This document shows positions 32,840 through 41,051 of a DNA stretch of 42,692 nucleotides, piece after piece (within the stretch, counting starts at the first letter, position 1; each line of letters begins with the position of its first letter). The DNA is taken from positions 1 to 42,692 of the forward strand of contig CALEZI010000070.1 of NCBI GenBank assembly GCA_937928755.1. Direction: 5' to 3'. This DNA is from an uncultured Rhodanobacteraceae bacterium. Its GTDB lineage: Bacteria > Pseudomonadota > Gammaproteobacteria > Xanthomonadales > SZUA-5. The notes below the pieces were generated by a model. That model worked only from the letters and a program-made list of their open reading frames with translations, made no database searches and had not been told where the DNA came from. The translations under genes were made by a program, and so were the position numbers.

Positions 32840-34009
32840 ATGCTCCCCGAACCCGACATTCACGCCCGCGCGCTCTCGACGCAATTGGTCGCGCAGATCT
32901 GTGCCGAGATCGACCGCATGGGCCCGATGCCGTTCCAGCGCTACATGGAACTGGCGTTGTACGCGCCGGGCCTCGGTTATTACGCCGCCGGATCGCGCAA
33001 ATTCGGTGCCGCCGGCGACTTCATCACGGCACCGGAGCTTGGCAGCGTGTTCGCCCAGGGCGTGGCGCAGGCGTTGGCGCATACGCTGCAGCAGTTCGCG
33101 CAACCGACCGTGATGGAAATCGGCGCGGGCAGCGGCGCGCTGGCGATCGATCTGCTGCGCGCACTCGAGCAGCGCAATGCACTGCCGACGCGTTATCTGA
33201 TCCTCGAACGCAGCGCCGACCTGCGCCAGCGCCAGCGCCAACGCATCGAGCAGCAGTCACCACAGCATGTCGATCGCGTGGTGTGGCTCGATGCGCCGCC
33301 CGAGTTGCCTTTCGACGGCGCCATCATCGGCAACGAAGTCGTCGACGCGTTGGCCTGCGTTCGCTTCACGATGACCGCAGCCGGCCCGCGTGAGCTGGCG
33401 CTGACGCACAGCAATGGACGACTGCAAGCCGTGGCGGTGGCCCCGCGCCGGCACGTCGCCGTCGCCATCGAGCGTCTGCTTGGTGAACTGGAGTCGCCGC
33501 TGCCGATCGGCTACACCAGCGAATTGGTCCCCGAGCTTGGCGCGTGGCTGTCCACGGTCAGCGCGCCGATGCGGCGCGGACTGCTGTTGCTGGCCGACTA
33601 TGGTTACGGCAGAGCCGAGTATTACCGTCCGGCACGCGTTGACGGCACGCTGATCTGCCACTACCGGCAGCACGCGCATGACGATCCCTGCTGGTTTCCC
33701 GGGCTCAACGACATCAGCGCGTCGGTCGATTTCACCGCGCTCGCCGAGGCCGCCGAAGACTGCGGGTTCGAGTTGCTGAGCTACGACCATCAGGCCGGCT
33801 TCCTGATCGGCATGGGCATCGACACGCTGTTTGCCCACCTGCAGGATCTCGACGATCGGCAACGCCTGCAACTGACCGGCGAACTCAAGCGTCTGATGCT
33901 GCCCGGCGAAATGGGCGAACGCTTCAAGGTGCTGCTGGCCGCGCGTGGCGCTGATGCCGCATCGATACCCGCGGGCTTGCGGGGTGCCGGACAGCGGAGA
34001 ATGCTTTGA
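32840..34009 (+). CDS. SAM-dependent methyltransferase, MidA/NDUFAF7 family
   Basis: A 389-aa protein. It opens with the family signature FQRYMELALYAPGLGYYAAG (32-51) and GDFITAPELGSVFAQGVAQA, followed by the SAM-binding motif VMEIGAGSGALAIDLL (91-106). Later blocks are FDGAIIGNEVVDAL, LLLLADYGYGRAEYY, ICHYRQHAHDDPCWFPGLND and ISASVDFTALAEAAE. The mitochondrial relative dimethylates an arginine of complex I; the bacterial substrate is not established. Length is normal. The ATG has no clear ribosome-binding site and follows a repeat-filled 166-bp gap. Confidence 0.9.
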   Translation: MLPEPDIHARALSTQLVAQICAEIDRMGPMPFQRYMELALYAPGLGYYAAGSRKFGAAGDFITAPELGSVFAQGVAQALAHTLQQFAQPTVMEIGAGSGALAIDLLRALEQRNALPTRYLILERSADLRQRQRQRIEQQSPQHVDRVVWLDAPPELPFDGAIIGNEVVDALACVRFTMTAAGPRELALTHSNGRLQAVAVAPRRHVAVAIERLLGELESPLPIGYTSELVPELGAWLSTVSAPMRRGLLLLADYGYGRAEYYRPARVDGTLICHYRQHAHDDPCWFPGLNDISASVDFTALAEAAEDCGFELLSYDHQAGFLIGMGIDTLFAHLQDLDDRQRLQLTGELKRLMLPGEMGERFKVLLAARGADAASIPAGLRGAGQRRML

Positions 34010-34082
34010 GGAGGAACATGGGAAACGGAAATGGCTGGATGGAAGGTCCGCAGGACCCGTTGCTCGACGGCAGCGACAAACC

Positions 34083-34130
34083 CGCTTTCCCGTTTTCCTT
34101 TTCCCGTTTCCCTTTTTCCTGCCCCTGAAT
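34083..34130. repeat. pyrimidine heptamer array (TTTCCCG/TTTTCCT type)
   Basis: A run of nearly regular 7-base units (TTTCCCG, TTTTCCT, TTTCCCG, TTTCCCT, TTTTCCT) ends just before the VanZ start codon. A matching purine-rich stretch (GGGAAACGGAAATGG) lies at 34020-34034, so the two can pair. Confidence 0.6.
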
Positions 34131-34131
34131 C

Positions 34132-34524
34132 ATGCCCAAACTGCGCGCGCTCTGGTGGTCTCTTGGCATCGCGCTGTTGTTGGCGATCGCCGCGCTGTCG
34201 TTGCTGTCGATCCGCGGCCCCGATCTGCATCTGCCGAACAGCGACAAACTGAACCACGCGCTCGCCTACTGCGTGCTGACGGTGTACTTCGGGCAGTTGG
34301 TCGGCACCGAGTGGAGACGCCGTGCGGTGGTTGTCGGCAGCTTGATCGGCTACGGCATCGCCATCGAACTGCTGCAGGCGTTGACGCCGACTCGTGTCGC
34401 CGAAGTCGCCGATCTGGTCGCCAACGCAGCCGGAATCGGATTGGGACTGTTGCTGCTGCGAACGCCGCTCAGCCGCTTGCTGATCGCGATCGAGCGACGC
34501 TTCGCTCACGTTGCCAATCTGTAG
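34132..34524 (+). CDS. VanZ-family membrane protein
   Basis: A 130-aa protein with three or four membrane helices: LWWSLGIALLLAIAALSLLS, the segment around LNHALAYCVLTVYFGQLVG, VVVGSLIGYGIAIELLQAL and VANAAGIGLGLLLLRTPL. The VanZ signature residues are present: the SDKLNHALAY histidine block and the IELLQALTPTRVAEVADLVA block near the C-terminal helix. VanZ was named from a teicoplanin-resistance locus, but chromosomal members have no proven role. The start ATG follows a pyrimidine repeat and has no visible Shine-Dalgarno site. Confidence 0.85.
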   Translation: MPKLRALWWSLGIALLLAIAALSLLSIRGPDLHLPNSDKLNHALAYCVLTVYFGQLVGTEWRRRAVVVGSLIGYGIAIELLQALTPTRVAEVADLVANAAGIGLGLLLLRTPLSRLLIAIERRFAHVANL

Positions 34525-34555
34525 TATCGGCGCTTCGCAGCCCGAGGAAAGCTCC

Positions 34556-35932
34556 ATGTCCAGCGACAGCGTCCTGATTGCCGCGACTCCCGCGGTCTCG
34601 ATCGAGGTCATCGTCGAGACCGAGTTTGCCGGGTGGTTGGCGAAGCAGGATGCTGCGACACAGGCGCAGATGGTCGCGCAACGTTTCGAGGGCAAGCGCT
34701 ACACCCACGCCGTGTGTTTTGCCGCGGACGGCCGCGTTGCAGGCGCGCTGATCGGCGCGCGCTCGCTGGATGATTTCTGGGCGCTCGGCCATGCTGCGCT
34801 GTCGCTGCCGCCGCAGGCCTATGCGCTGTCGGAATTGCTTCCAGCCGGTACGCGACTGCGCCTTGCTCTGGGTTTTGCACTGGGCGCCTACCAGTTCCTG
34901 CGCTACAAGCAAAAATCGCGGCGCGCGCTGGCGCAACTGGTGGTGGCCGACGACATCCAGCGTGCGTCGATCGAGCGTATCGCCGCGGCCGTTTACGCAG
35001 CGCGCGATCTGGTCAATACGCCGACCGAGGACCTCGGGCCGGATCAGTTCGAAGATGCCGTCGCCGGCGTGGCCGCCGTGAACGGCGCCGAGTTCGTCAG
35101 TATCAGTGGCGACGAGTTGCTGCAGCAGAACTTCCCGGCGATCCATGCCGTCGGACGCGCCAGTCACCGCGCGCCGCGGTTGCTCGAGCTGACCTGGGGG
35201 GACCCCAGCCATCCGCGCATCGCCATTCTCGGCAAGGGCGTATGTTTCGACACCGGTGGCCTCGACATAAAGTCTGCCGACGGCATGGCGGCGATGAAAA
35301 AGGACATGGGTGGCGCCGCCGTGGCCCTGCAACTGGCGCAACTGGTGATGGCCGAAAAGCTGCCGCTGCGCTTGCATCTGTTGATCGCTGCGGTGGAGAA
35401 CGCGATCGGCCCGAATTCCTATCGACCCGGTGAGGTCATCGCCACTCGCGCCGGCTTGTCGGTGGAGATCGGCAATACCGATGCCGAGGGTCGCGTCGTG
35501 CTTTGCGATGCCATCAGCTACGCCTGCGAGTCCGAGCCCGAATTGCTGTTCGACTTCGCCACGCTGACCGGCGCCGCGCGCATTGCGCTCGGCCCCGACT
35601 TGCCGGCACTGTTCTGCAACCGGGAGGAGCTGTCGCTGGACCTGATCGCCGCCGGCCGCGAAGCCGGCGATCCGCTGTGGGCAATGCCATTGTGGGAGGA
35701 CTACTACAGCTTGATCGACAGCAAGATCGCCGACCTGAACAATTCCGGCGGGTCGCGCATGGCCGGCGCCATCACCGCGGCGCTGTACCTGAAACGATTC
35801 GTCCCGGAGCGCATTGCCTGGGCCCACCTCGATACCTATTGCTGGAGCGAGGGCAAACCCGGCCGCCCAGCCGGCGGCGACTGCCAGGGCCTGCGCGCAG
35901 CTTTCGCGTATCTGCAGCAACGTTACGGCTGA
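34556..35932 (+). CDS. leucyl aminopeptidase family protein (M17)
   Basis: A 458-aa two-metal peptidase that removes N-terminal residues from peptides in the cytoplasm. The catalytic domain has LGKGVCFDTGGLDIKSADGM (Lys227 and Asp232 bind metal), MKKDMGGAAVAL, the signature NTDAEGR (307-313) with its metal-binding Asp/Glu and catalytic Arg, and NSGGSRMAGAITAALYLKRF. The N-terminal about 150 residues form the regulatory lobe. It is shorter than PepA (about 500) and closer in size to PepB-like members. The start at 34556 follows GAGGA by 9 bases, 31 bases after the VanZ stop. Confidence 0.93.
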   Translation: MSSDSVLIAATPAVSIEVIVETEFAGWLAKQDAATQAQMVAQRFEGKRYTHAVCFAADGRVAGALIGARSLDDFWALGHAALSLPPQAYALSELLPAGTRLRLALGFALGAYQFLRYKQKSRRALAQLVVADDIQRASIERIAAAVYAARDLVNTPTEDLGPDQFEDAVAGVAAVNGAEFVSISGDELLQQNFPAIHAVGRASHRAPRLLELTWGDPSHPRIAILGKGVCFDTGGLDIKSADGMAAMKKDMGGAAVALQLAQLVMAEKLPLRLHLLIAAVENAIGPNSYRPGEVIATRAGLSVEIGNTDAEGRVVLCDAISYACESEPELLFDFATLTGAARIALGPDLPALFCNREELSLDLIAAGREAGDPLWAMPLWEDYYSLIDSKIADLNNSGGSRMAGAITAALYLKRFVPERIAWAHLDTYCWSEGKPGRPAGGDCQGLRAAFAYLQQRYG

Positions 35933-36001
35933 TCGAACGCAAGCAGCCCCAAAGCTCGCCGACCGTTTGATGCGGGAACCGGTCGCCGGCACGCAAACCG
36001 T

Positions 36002-36031
36002 TTGCACCTTCGCGAACAACGTGAAAATAAT
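36002..36031 (+). promoter_or_regulatory. candidate sigma-70 promoter of the CBS gene
   Basis: TTGCAC (36002-36007) and AATAAT (36026-36031), 18 bases apart, lie 33 bases before the CBS-protein start. They stand out as AT-rich in a GC-rich gap. Confidence 0.4.
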
Positions 36032-36063
36032 GCGGCCTCGTTGCGCGACCCAGGAGAACTCCG

Positions 36064-36495
36064 ATGGTTCCGGTCAGCCAGTTGCTCGCACAGAAGAATC
36101 CGGACCTGTATGCCCTGCGCCCGGAGGATCCGGTGATCGCCGCGATCCAGCTGATGGCCGACAAGGGTATTGGCGCGCTGTTGGTCATGGATGGCGAGCG
36201 CCTGCTCGGCATCCTCAGCGAGCGCGACTACGCGCGCAAGGTGATCCTGATGGGTCGCTCGTCGAAGGACACCCCGGTATCGGCGATCATGACCCCGGCC
36301 CCGCTGGTCACCGTGTCGTCAAGCTCGCGCACCAAGGAATGCATGCGCCTGATGACCGACCGCCGCATCCGCCACCTGCCCGTGGTCGACGACGGCAAGG
36401 TCGTCGGCATGCTGTCGATCGGCGATCTGGTGCGCTCGATCATCGAAGGACTTGAGGGCGAGGTCGAGCAGTTGAAGCAGTACATCGCCGGGTGA
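36064..36495 (+). CDS. two-CBS-domain protein
   Basis: A 143-aa protein made of two CBS domains and little else. CBS1, about 12-62: YALRPEDPVIAAIQLMADKG then IGALLVMDGERLLGILSERD. CBS2, about 77-130: SAIMTPAPLVTVSSSSRTKE then IRHLPVVDDGKVVGMLSIGD. Such stand-alone Bateman modules bind adenosine nucleotides and regulate partners; the partner here is unknown. The start follows AGGAGAACTCCG, a strong ribosome-binding site. A repeat element begins right after the stop. Confidence 0.92.
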   Translation: MVPVSQLLAQKNPDLYALRPEDPVIAAIQLMADKGIGALLVMDGERLLGILSERDYARKVILMGRSSKDTPVSAIMTPAPLVTVSSSSRTKECMRLMTDRRIRHLPVVDDGKVVGMLSIGDLVRSIIEGLEGEVEQLKQYIAG

Positions 36496-36498
36496 AGC

Positions 36499-36700
36499 GG
36501 GAAAAAGGAAAAGGGAAAAGGGAAAAAGGGAGAGCGGGCTGATCGCGAGCGCGTGGCTGAAGGAAGTCGCCACCTGACTGCGCTCGGTCTCGCGATCAAT
36601 TTGCCCTTCCGCTTTTTCATTTTCCCGGCTTCGAGAGCCTCACGCCCGCTCTTCCGCTCTTCCCCTTTTCCTTTTTCCATTTCCCCTTTTCCTGCTGCCC
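36499..36700. repeat. foldback element with heptamer arms
   Basis: The left arm is a purine array (GGGAAAA-type units of 6-8 bases, 36499-36535). The right arm (36604-36700) is its pyrimidine counterpart. Inside is a perfect 10-bp inverted repeat, TGATCGCGAG (36540-36549) and CTCGCGATCA (36589-36598). The whole 200 bp can fold into one long imperfect hairpin. It fills the gap between the CBS gene and tyrA and ends at the tyrA start codon. Confidence 0.7.
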
Positions 36701-36701
36701 A

Positions 36702-37805
36702 ATGCGCCCCCTCTCCGAACTTCGCGCCGAACTCGATTCCGTTGACGCCGACCTGATCGCTGCAATCGCGAAGCGCCAGGCGCTGGTGGCGGAAATCGGC
36801 CGCTGGAAGCATGCCCAGGGCAAGCAGTTGCGCGACTTTCAGCGCGAGCGCGAGGTCATCGCCCATGTGCGGTCGCGCGCCGAGAAGGTCGGTCTGGATG
36901 CGGATATCGCCGAGCAGGTGCTGAAACTGCTGATCGAGTCCTCGCTGACCACCCAGGAACAGGATCGGGTGCGCCTTGCGGGCCAGGGCGGCGGGCGACG
37001 CGCGCTGATCATCGGCGGCAACGGCCGCATGGGGCGCTGGTTCGTGAGATTCCTCGCGGCGCAGGGTTTCGATGTCGAGGTCGCTGATCCGAGCGGCGCG
37101 CCCGATGGCGTGGTCGCACGGCCCGACTGGAGGGACAGCACACTCGACCAGGACCTGATCGTGGTCGCCGCACCACTGCGTCGCAGCAACGACATTCTGC
37201 TGGAACTGGCCACGCGCAAACCCACCGGAATGGTGTTCGACATCGGCTCGCTGAAGACACCGCTGGTCGATGGCCTCAAAGCCTGCGCCGCCGCCGGGTT
37301 ACGCGTTTGCTCGGTGCACCCGATGTTCGGCCCGGATACCGAACTGTTGTCGGACCGACATGTGATCTTCATGCCGGTTGGGGCGCCGGAAGTCGTCAGG
37401 GACGCGCGCGCGCTGTTCGCCGAAACCATGGTGCAGTCGGTCGAGATGCCTTTGGCCGAGCACGACCACCTGATCGCCTATGTGCTCGGCCTGAGCCACG
37501 CACTGAACATTGCCTTCTTCACCGCGCTGGCCAATTCCGGCGAAGCCGCGCCGAAACTGGCGCAGATGTCATCGACGACGTTTGATCGCCAGTTGAAGAT
37601 CGCCAGCGGCGTCGCCAACGAAAATCCACGCCTGTATTACGAAATCCAGTCGCTCAACGCCTGGCGCGGCGAGGCCCTCGGCGCGCTCAAGCGTGCCGTC
37701 GAGGAACTGACGCGTTGCATCGACGAAGGCGACGAGATCGGCTTTGTCGCGCTGATGGAGCGTGGGCGCGGGTATTTGAGTGCACGCGGGCAGGCGGGGC
37801 GTTAG
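36702..37805 (+). CDS. tyrA: chorismate mutase / prephenate dehydrogenase (T-protein)
   Basis: A 367-aa bifunctional enzyme of tyrosine synthesis. Residues 1-90 are an AroQ chorismate mutase (LSELRAELDSVDADLIAAIA, KRQALVAEIGRWKHAQGKQL). From about 98 comes the NAD-binding prephenate dehydrogenase (ALIIGGNGRMGRWFVRFLAA), then FDIGSLKTPL, VCSVHPMFGPDTELLSDRHV and YVLGLSHALNIAFFTALAN. The fused CM-PDH order and the GGNGRMG loop are those of the gammaproteobacterial T-protein. The start at 36702 is directly preceded by a pyrimidine repeat and has no Shine-Dalgarno site, like VanZ and the methyltransferase. Confidence 0.93.
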   Translation: MRPLSELRAELDSVDADLIAAIAKRQALVAEIGRWKHAQGKQLRDFQREREVIAHVRSRAEKVGLDADIAEQVLKLLIESSLTTQEQDRVRLAGQGGGRRALIIGGNGRMGRWFVRFLAAQGFDVEVADPSGAPDGVVARPDWRDSTLDQDLIVVAAPLRRSNDILLELATRKPTGMVFDIGSLKTPLVDGLKACAAAGLRVCSVHPMFGPDTELLSDRHVIFMPVGAPEVVRDARALFAETMVQSVEMPLAEHDHLIAYVLGLSHALNIAFFTALANSGEAAPKLAQMSSTTFDRQLKIASGVANENPRLYYEIQSLNAWRGEALGALKRAVEELTRCIDEGDEIGFVALMERGRGYLSARGQAGR

Positions 37806-37806
37806 G

Positions 37807-37840
37807 CACGGGGCACGGGGCACGGGGCACGGGGCACGGG
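37807..37840 (+). repeat. 7-bp tandem repeat, CACGGGG x5
   Basis: Five consecutive copies of CACGGGG (the last truncated to CACGGG), beginning within the TAG of tyrA. Same period as the arrays at 32678 and 42654 but a different heptamer. Confidence 0.85.
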
Positions 37841-37977
37841 AAAGGCTCGCGCGTTCGCGGGCTCTTGTGGGTCCAGACTTGTCTGGACGCTCTTCCCGCG
37901 AGGCCAGGAGCGGCTGGGAAAATGGAAAAAGGAAAATGGGAGAGGGAAGAGCGGGTGGACGGTACAGCCAATCAGTG

Positions 37978-38089
37978 GTCATTGCGAGGAGCAAAGCGAC
38001 GAAGCAATCCAGTGACACTTCGTTGCTCCGCCCGTAGATAACGAAGACCAAGAAGAGACACTGGATTGCTTCGCTGCGCTCGCAATGAC
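37978..38089. repeat. MITE-like foldback element, copy 1
   Basis: The left end GTCATTGCGAG...GAAGCAATCCAGTG and the right end CACTGGATTGCTTCGC...CTCGCAATGAC are inverted copies separated by about 45 bases. The GTCATTGCGAG/GAAGCAATCC motif is a dispersed repeat seen in many unrelated bacterial genomes. There is no open frame inside and no transposase nearby. Confidence 0.75.
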
Positions 38090-38235
38090 GGCAGGAGAGC
38101 ATCCATAAGTCACCAGCTTGCCAGCTTCACTCCTTTTCCTTTTTCCGCTCTTCCCGCAAGGCCAGGAGCGGCTGGGAAAAAGGAAAAAGGAGAATGGGAA
38201 AGCGACGTGCGGGTGGACGGTACAGCCAATCAGGG

Positions 38236-38347
38236 GTCATTGCGGGGAGCAAAGCGATGAAGCAATCCAGTGACACTTCGTTGCTCCGCCCGTAGATAAC
38301 GAAGACCAGGAAGAGACACTGGATTGCTTCGCTGCGCTCGCAATGAC
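38236..38347. repeat. MITE-like foldback element, copy 2
   Basis: Second 112-bp copy, nearly identical to that at 37978-38089, including the internal CGTTGCTCCGCCCGTAGATA stretch. The near identity suggests that copy 1 plus its flank was duplicated as a unit. Confidence 0.75.
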
Positions 38348-38418
38348 GGCTCTCTATCCATTCACCAACATGCGAACTTCTCCCCCTTTCCTTTTTCCAT
38401 TTCCCCTTTTCCAGCTCC

Positions 38419-40659
38419 TCAAAACCTCTTCCGCACCTTGACCAGCAGCTGATCCGAGTCGCGCAGATCCAGCGCGGCATCCAGCAGTTCGCCGAAGTCG
38501 CTGCGATCGTCCGGCAGTTCGACAAATCCACCGCGTCCATAGACCACATACAGATCAGACTGCGGCGCGAACTCCCAGCGATAGCGGATCTGTACTCCGA
38601 AGTTGTCGACCGTGAAGTCGTCGATGGTGTCGTCGCTGGCGACCAGCTGACCGCCGGCACCGATGCGCACGGGACGTGCATCTTCGGCCGCGATCGCCAG
38701 CCATTGCAGTTTGACGCGCACTTCGTGGTGCGGCGCCGGAAACCAGTTGATGTTGGTTTCGGTGCGCAGTTGCTGGCGCTCGAAGCGGCCGAACAGCGTG
38801 TCCTGCTGCCAGATCAGCCAGTCGTCGCTGTCGATCCACGACACGCTGGCATCGGCGCTCAGCGTGGCGCTGGCGAAAAACGCCACGTCGCTGCGCAGCT
38901 CCCAGGCGTGGCCACCGAGCCCCTCCTGAAAACTGCGGCCGACCAGTTCGAATTGCCATCGACCGAGCCGGCGCGACTCGTATTCGGCGTAATACTGCTG
39001 CCGGGCCGGCACCTTGACCAGGCCATTGCCGCGCGAGATCAGATCGTTGAAGCCGGAGGTCTCGCGGTAGAAATCCAGCAAGATCTCGGCGCCATTGCGA
39101 AACTGCAGCTTGTGGTCGAAGACGATGACCTCCGGCAACTGATCGCCGGAATCATTGCTGCGCGCCTGCAGCTCCAGGTACCACGTTCGGCCGCGCAATG
39201 TCGATTCGGGATCATCGACGGACTGCTGGTGATCGATCGTCCATTCGGCTTCGTTGAGACTGGCGCGCCGCTGGAAGCCCATGTCGTTGAAATCGAGCTC
39301 GCGGTCGAAGTGGGTCAGCTCCAGCTCCTGGCGCCAGGCCGGCGTCGGCGCGTAGTCGATGCGCGTCCACACGCCGGCGCCGTCCTTGTCGGCGCCGGGC
39401 TGCTGGACGCCGCTGACAATCGCCTGACCGGTGACGGTCCAGTGCGGATTGGCGCGCCAGGTGGCGTCGATGGCGTTGACCAGCCCTTCGCGCAGCAGGA
39501 ACGGCCGCTCGGTCCAGGTGCCGAGATAACCGACGCTGAGCGCCTCGCTGGTGCGCAGCAGGCGCTGCGCATAAAACAGGCTGCCGATGTCGTCGGCATG
39601 CTCGGCCTCTTGTGCAGCGAGTACGCCGTAGTCGAGGCCGAGCGCAGAGCCATTGAGTTTCAGGGCCACGTCGATCTCCGCCGCGCCCGGCTGGTTGTCG
39701 TCGCGCGGACCACCAATGCGGCGCGTGTAGATCAACAGACCATTGTCCGGCGTGCGCAGGTCGAACAGGCTCTGGTTCTCGGTGAAGAACGGACGCTTGT
39801 CGGAAAAGAACACCTCGATGGCGTCGAAGTTGACCACCAGCTCGTCGGCTTCGACCTGGCCGAAATCCGGATTCAGCGCTGCCGTCAACTGCAGGTCGCC
39901 TGACGGTTTCCAGTAGAGATCGGCGCCGCCCTTGCCGCTGCGCGCGTCGCCGACGAAATCGTAACCGGCGCTCGCGTAGGGAAAGACGTGGAACACCGAA
40001 GCCTGGTACTGGTCGATCTCGACCTTGTGGAACTCCGAAACAAAACGCGGTCGGCTGAAACTGGCCGCGGGAAATCCGCTGCGTTCGCTGCTGTGCCCAA
40101 GCACGCGGTCGAGCATGATGGCGATGGTGCGACGCGGCGCGCCGCTGCCCTTCATCGACGCCACTGTCCATGGCAACAGGAATTCGGCGCTCCAGCCGTC
40201 TTCGGTTTCCACTGCCGCGTGGCGCCAGTCGCCATCCCAATCCGGGCTGTAGCTGCGCTCGTTGGTGATCGTGGCATCCTGGATCGCCCCGGACATGCCA
40301 ATCGTGAAGTTGAAGGCGGTTTCGCCATCACCATTGAAGTCGATGAACACGTTGAAGCGGTCGCCCGGAATGTCGGCATCGCGCGGCGTGCGTTCGTTGA
40401 GGCGCGGCACGCCGGCTGGCTGGGTAGCGCGAAAGGCAAACGCGATGCCCTGCGGCGTCGACAGCAAGCGTGCTTCGGTCGGGTAACTTGGCTGCGCCAG
40501 CGTATAAGGCTCCACGACCACAAAGTCGGTGAAAACCCGGGCGTTCGCCCAGGCGGCCTCGTCGGGGACGCCGTCGATGACCAGCACCGGCTCATCGGCC
40601 GGGGCCCAGGCTGGCAAGCACAACAGGGCAACCCCGCAAAGTTTTGCAATTCGCTGCAT
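38419..40659 (-). CDS. exported DUF5916 protein with CBM9-like N-terminal domain
   Basis: A 746-aa protein with a signal peptide (RIAKLCGVALLCLPAWAPAD). Residues about 25-200 form a CBM9-like beta-sandwich (VIDGVPDEAAWANARVFTDF, FNVFIDFNGDGETAFNFTIG, WSAEFLLPWTVASM). The rest is the DUF5916 domain, with FGQVEADELVVNFDAIEVFF and KRPFFTENQSLFDLRTPDNG, then many alternating strands to the C-terminal VRKRF, consistent with an outer-membrane beta-barrel. The start is taken at 40659, which gives a clean signal peptide; the open frame continues upstream without one. No ribosome-binding site is obvious. Function unknown; a link to carbohydrate or peptide handling at the cell surface is a family-level guess. 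Confidence 0.85.
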   Translation of the reverse strand: MQRIAKLCGVALLCLPAWAPADEPVLVIDGVPDEAAWANARVFTDFVVVEPYTLAQPSYPTEARLLSTPQGIAFAFRATQPAGVPRLNERTPRDADIPGDRFNVFIDFNGDGETAFNFTIGMSGAIQDATITNERSYSPDWDGDWRHAAVETEDGWSAEFLLPWTVASMKGSGAPRRTIAIMLDRVLGHSSERSGFPAASFSRPRFVSEFHKVEIDQYQASVFHVFPYASAGYDFVGDARSGKGGADLYWKPSGDLQLTAALNPDFGQVEADELVVNFDAIEVFFSDKRPFFTENQSLFDLRTPDNGLLIYTRRIGGPRDDNQPGAAEIDVALKLNGSALGLDYGVLAAQEAEHADDIGSLFYAQRLLRTSEALSVGYLGTWTERPFLLREGLVNAIDATWRANPHWTVTGQAIVSGVQQPGADKDGAGVWTRIDYAPTPAWRQELELTHFDRELDFNDMGFQRRASLNEAEWTIDHQQSVDDPESTLRGRTWYLELQARSNDSGDQLPEVIVFDHKLQFRNGAEILLDFYRETSGFNDLISRGNGLVKVPARQQYYAEYESRRLGRWQFELVGRSFQEGLGGHAWELRSDVAFFASATLSADASVSWIDSDDWLIWQQDTLFGRFERQQLRTETNINWFPAPHHEVRVKLQWLAIAAEDARPVRIGAGGQLVASDDTIDDFTVDNFGVQIRYRWEFAPQSDLYVVYGRGGFVELPDDRSDFGELLDAALDLRDSDQLLVKVRKRF

Positions 40660-40740
40660 GAGGCGGGTGTGTGATCGCGGGGCGCGCGATTCTAGGCGAG
40701 CAGTGTGATGGTGGCCCATGCCGAAAGAGGTGGACCCGCT

Positions 40741-40768
40741 GTAGGAGCGACGTGCACGTCGCTCCTGC
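40741..40768. repeat. GTAG-type REP palindrome upstream of the leu promoter
   Basis: GTAGGAGCGACG and CGTCGCTCCTGC flank TGCA; the core 40743-40766 is a perfect 24-bp palindrome. Same family as the REP at 22127. It lies between the divergent DUF5916 and leu transcription units, just before the -35 box. Confidence 0.75.
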
Positions 40769-40793
40769 ATCCGTCCGTTCACAGGGAGCAGGG

Positions 40794-40819
40794 TTGACAT
40801 CTCGACGCCCACGCATGCA
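40794..40819 (+). promoter_or_regulatory. candidate leu promoter
   Basis: Consensus -35 box TTGACA at 40794-40799. The expected -10 region (around 40814-40822) has no good TATAAT match. If this -35 is used, transcription would start near 40828, only a few bases before the leader peptide ATG at 40832. Confidence 0.45.
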
Positions 40820-40831
40820 CTCTCGCTCCCC

Positions 40832-40933
40832 ATGAATTCCATGCCGCACCGCAACACGAACGCAGCCGCAGCGCTACTGGCGCTTCGACTTCTTCTGCGC
40901 TCACGCGAGGTGTACGGCTGCCAAAGGGTTTAA
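40832..40933 (+). CDS. leuL: leu operon leader peptide
   Basis: A 33-codon frame beginning MNSMPHRNTN, with a control stretch ALLALRLLLR and a TAA stop. Six of its codons are leucine, clustered within eight codons at 40874-40897 (CTA, CTG, CTT, CTT, CTT, CTG). CTA and CTT are rare beside the CTG/CTC used in leuA, which should sharpen stalling when charged leucyl-tRNA is scarce. An internal ATG at 40841 is an alternative start. No Shine-Dalgarno site is visible; translation may be leaderless from the promoter at 40794. A terminator and antiterminator follow, and leuA lies directly downstream. Confidence 0.8.
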   Translation: MNSMPHRNTNAAAALLALRLLLRSREVYGCQRV

Positions 40934-40980
40934 CCGCCCCAGGCAACAGGAAGCGACAAACCTGAAAGCCCTGCACCTCG
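40906..40980 (+). promoter_or_regulatory. antiterminator helix of the leu attenuator
   Basis: CGAGGTGTA (40906-40914), just downstream of the leucine codons, can pair with TGCACCTCG (40972-40980) over 9 positions with one G-U pair. The second strand is also the 5' side of the terminator stem, so the two structures exclude each other. A ribosome stalled on the Leu codons would leave 40906-40914 free and favour read-through into leuA. Confidence 0.7.
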
Positions 40981-41008
40981 GTCACGAGGGCGGGGCTTTC
41001 GCTTTATT
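40964..41008 (+). terminator. leu attenuator terminator
   Basis: GAAAGCCC (40964-40971) pairs with GGGCTTTC (40993-41000). The stem continues inward through CCTCG (40976-40980) and CGAGG (40985-40989) around a GTCA loop, with a bulged A. The downstream sequence GCTTTATT is a modest U-tract. It lies between the leader peptide stop and the leuA start, where an attenuator is expected. Confidence 0.75.
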
Positions 41009-41051
41009 GGGCATCGGAATCGGTATTCGGTATCAAGCATTGGAGAGCGTC

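Larger units (their letters stand above)
37890..38350. repeat. two direct copies of a composite repeat (offset about 258 bp)
   Basis: The block starting CTCTTCCCGC, then GGCCAGGAGCGGCTGGGAAA, a purine tract, GCGGGTGGACGGTACAGCCA, and then the foldback element, occurs at 37890-38089 and again at 38149-38347 with few differences. The 0.6-kb gap 37806-38418 between tyrA and the DUF5916 gene consists almost wholly of such repeats and holds no gene. Confidence 0.85.

Noticed and set aside
30199..32859. 886-aa open frame on the minus strand
   Set aside because: Antisense of hemX and hemY, which are clearly recognisable; low-complexity Gln/Arg-rich translation.
40660..40857. N-terminal extension of the DUF5916 protein
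   Set aside because: The frame is open but the added residues place the signal peptide internally and overlap the divergent leu leader; the start at 40659 gives a proper signal peptide.
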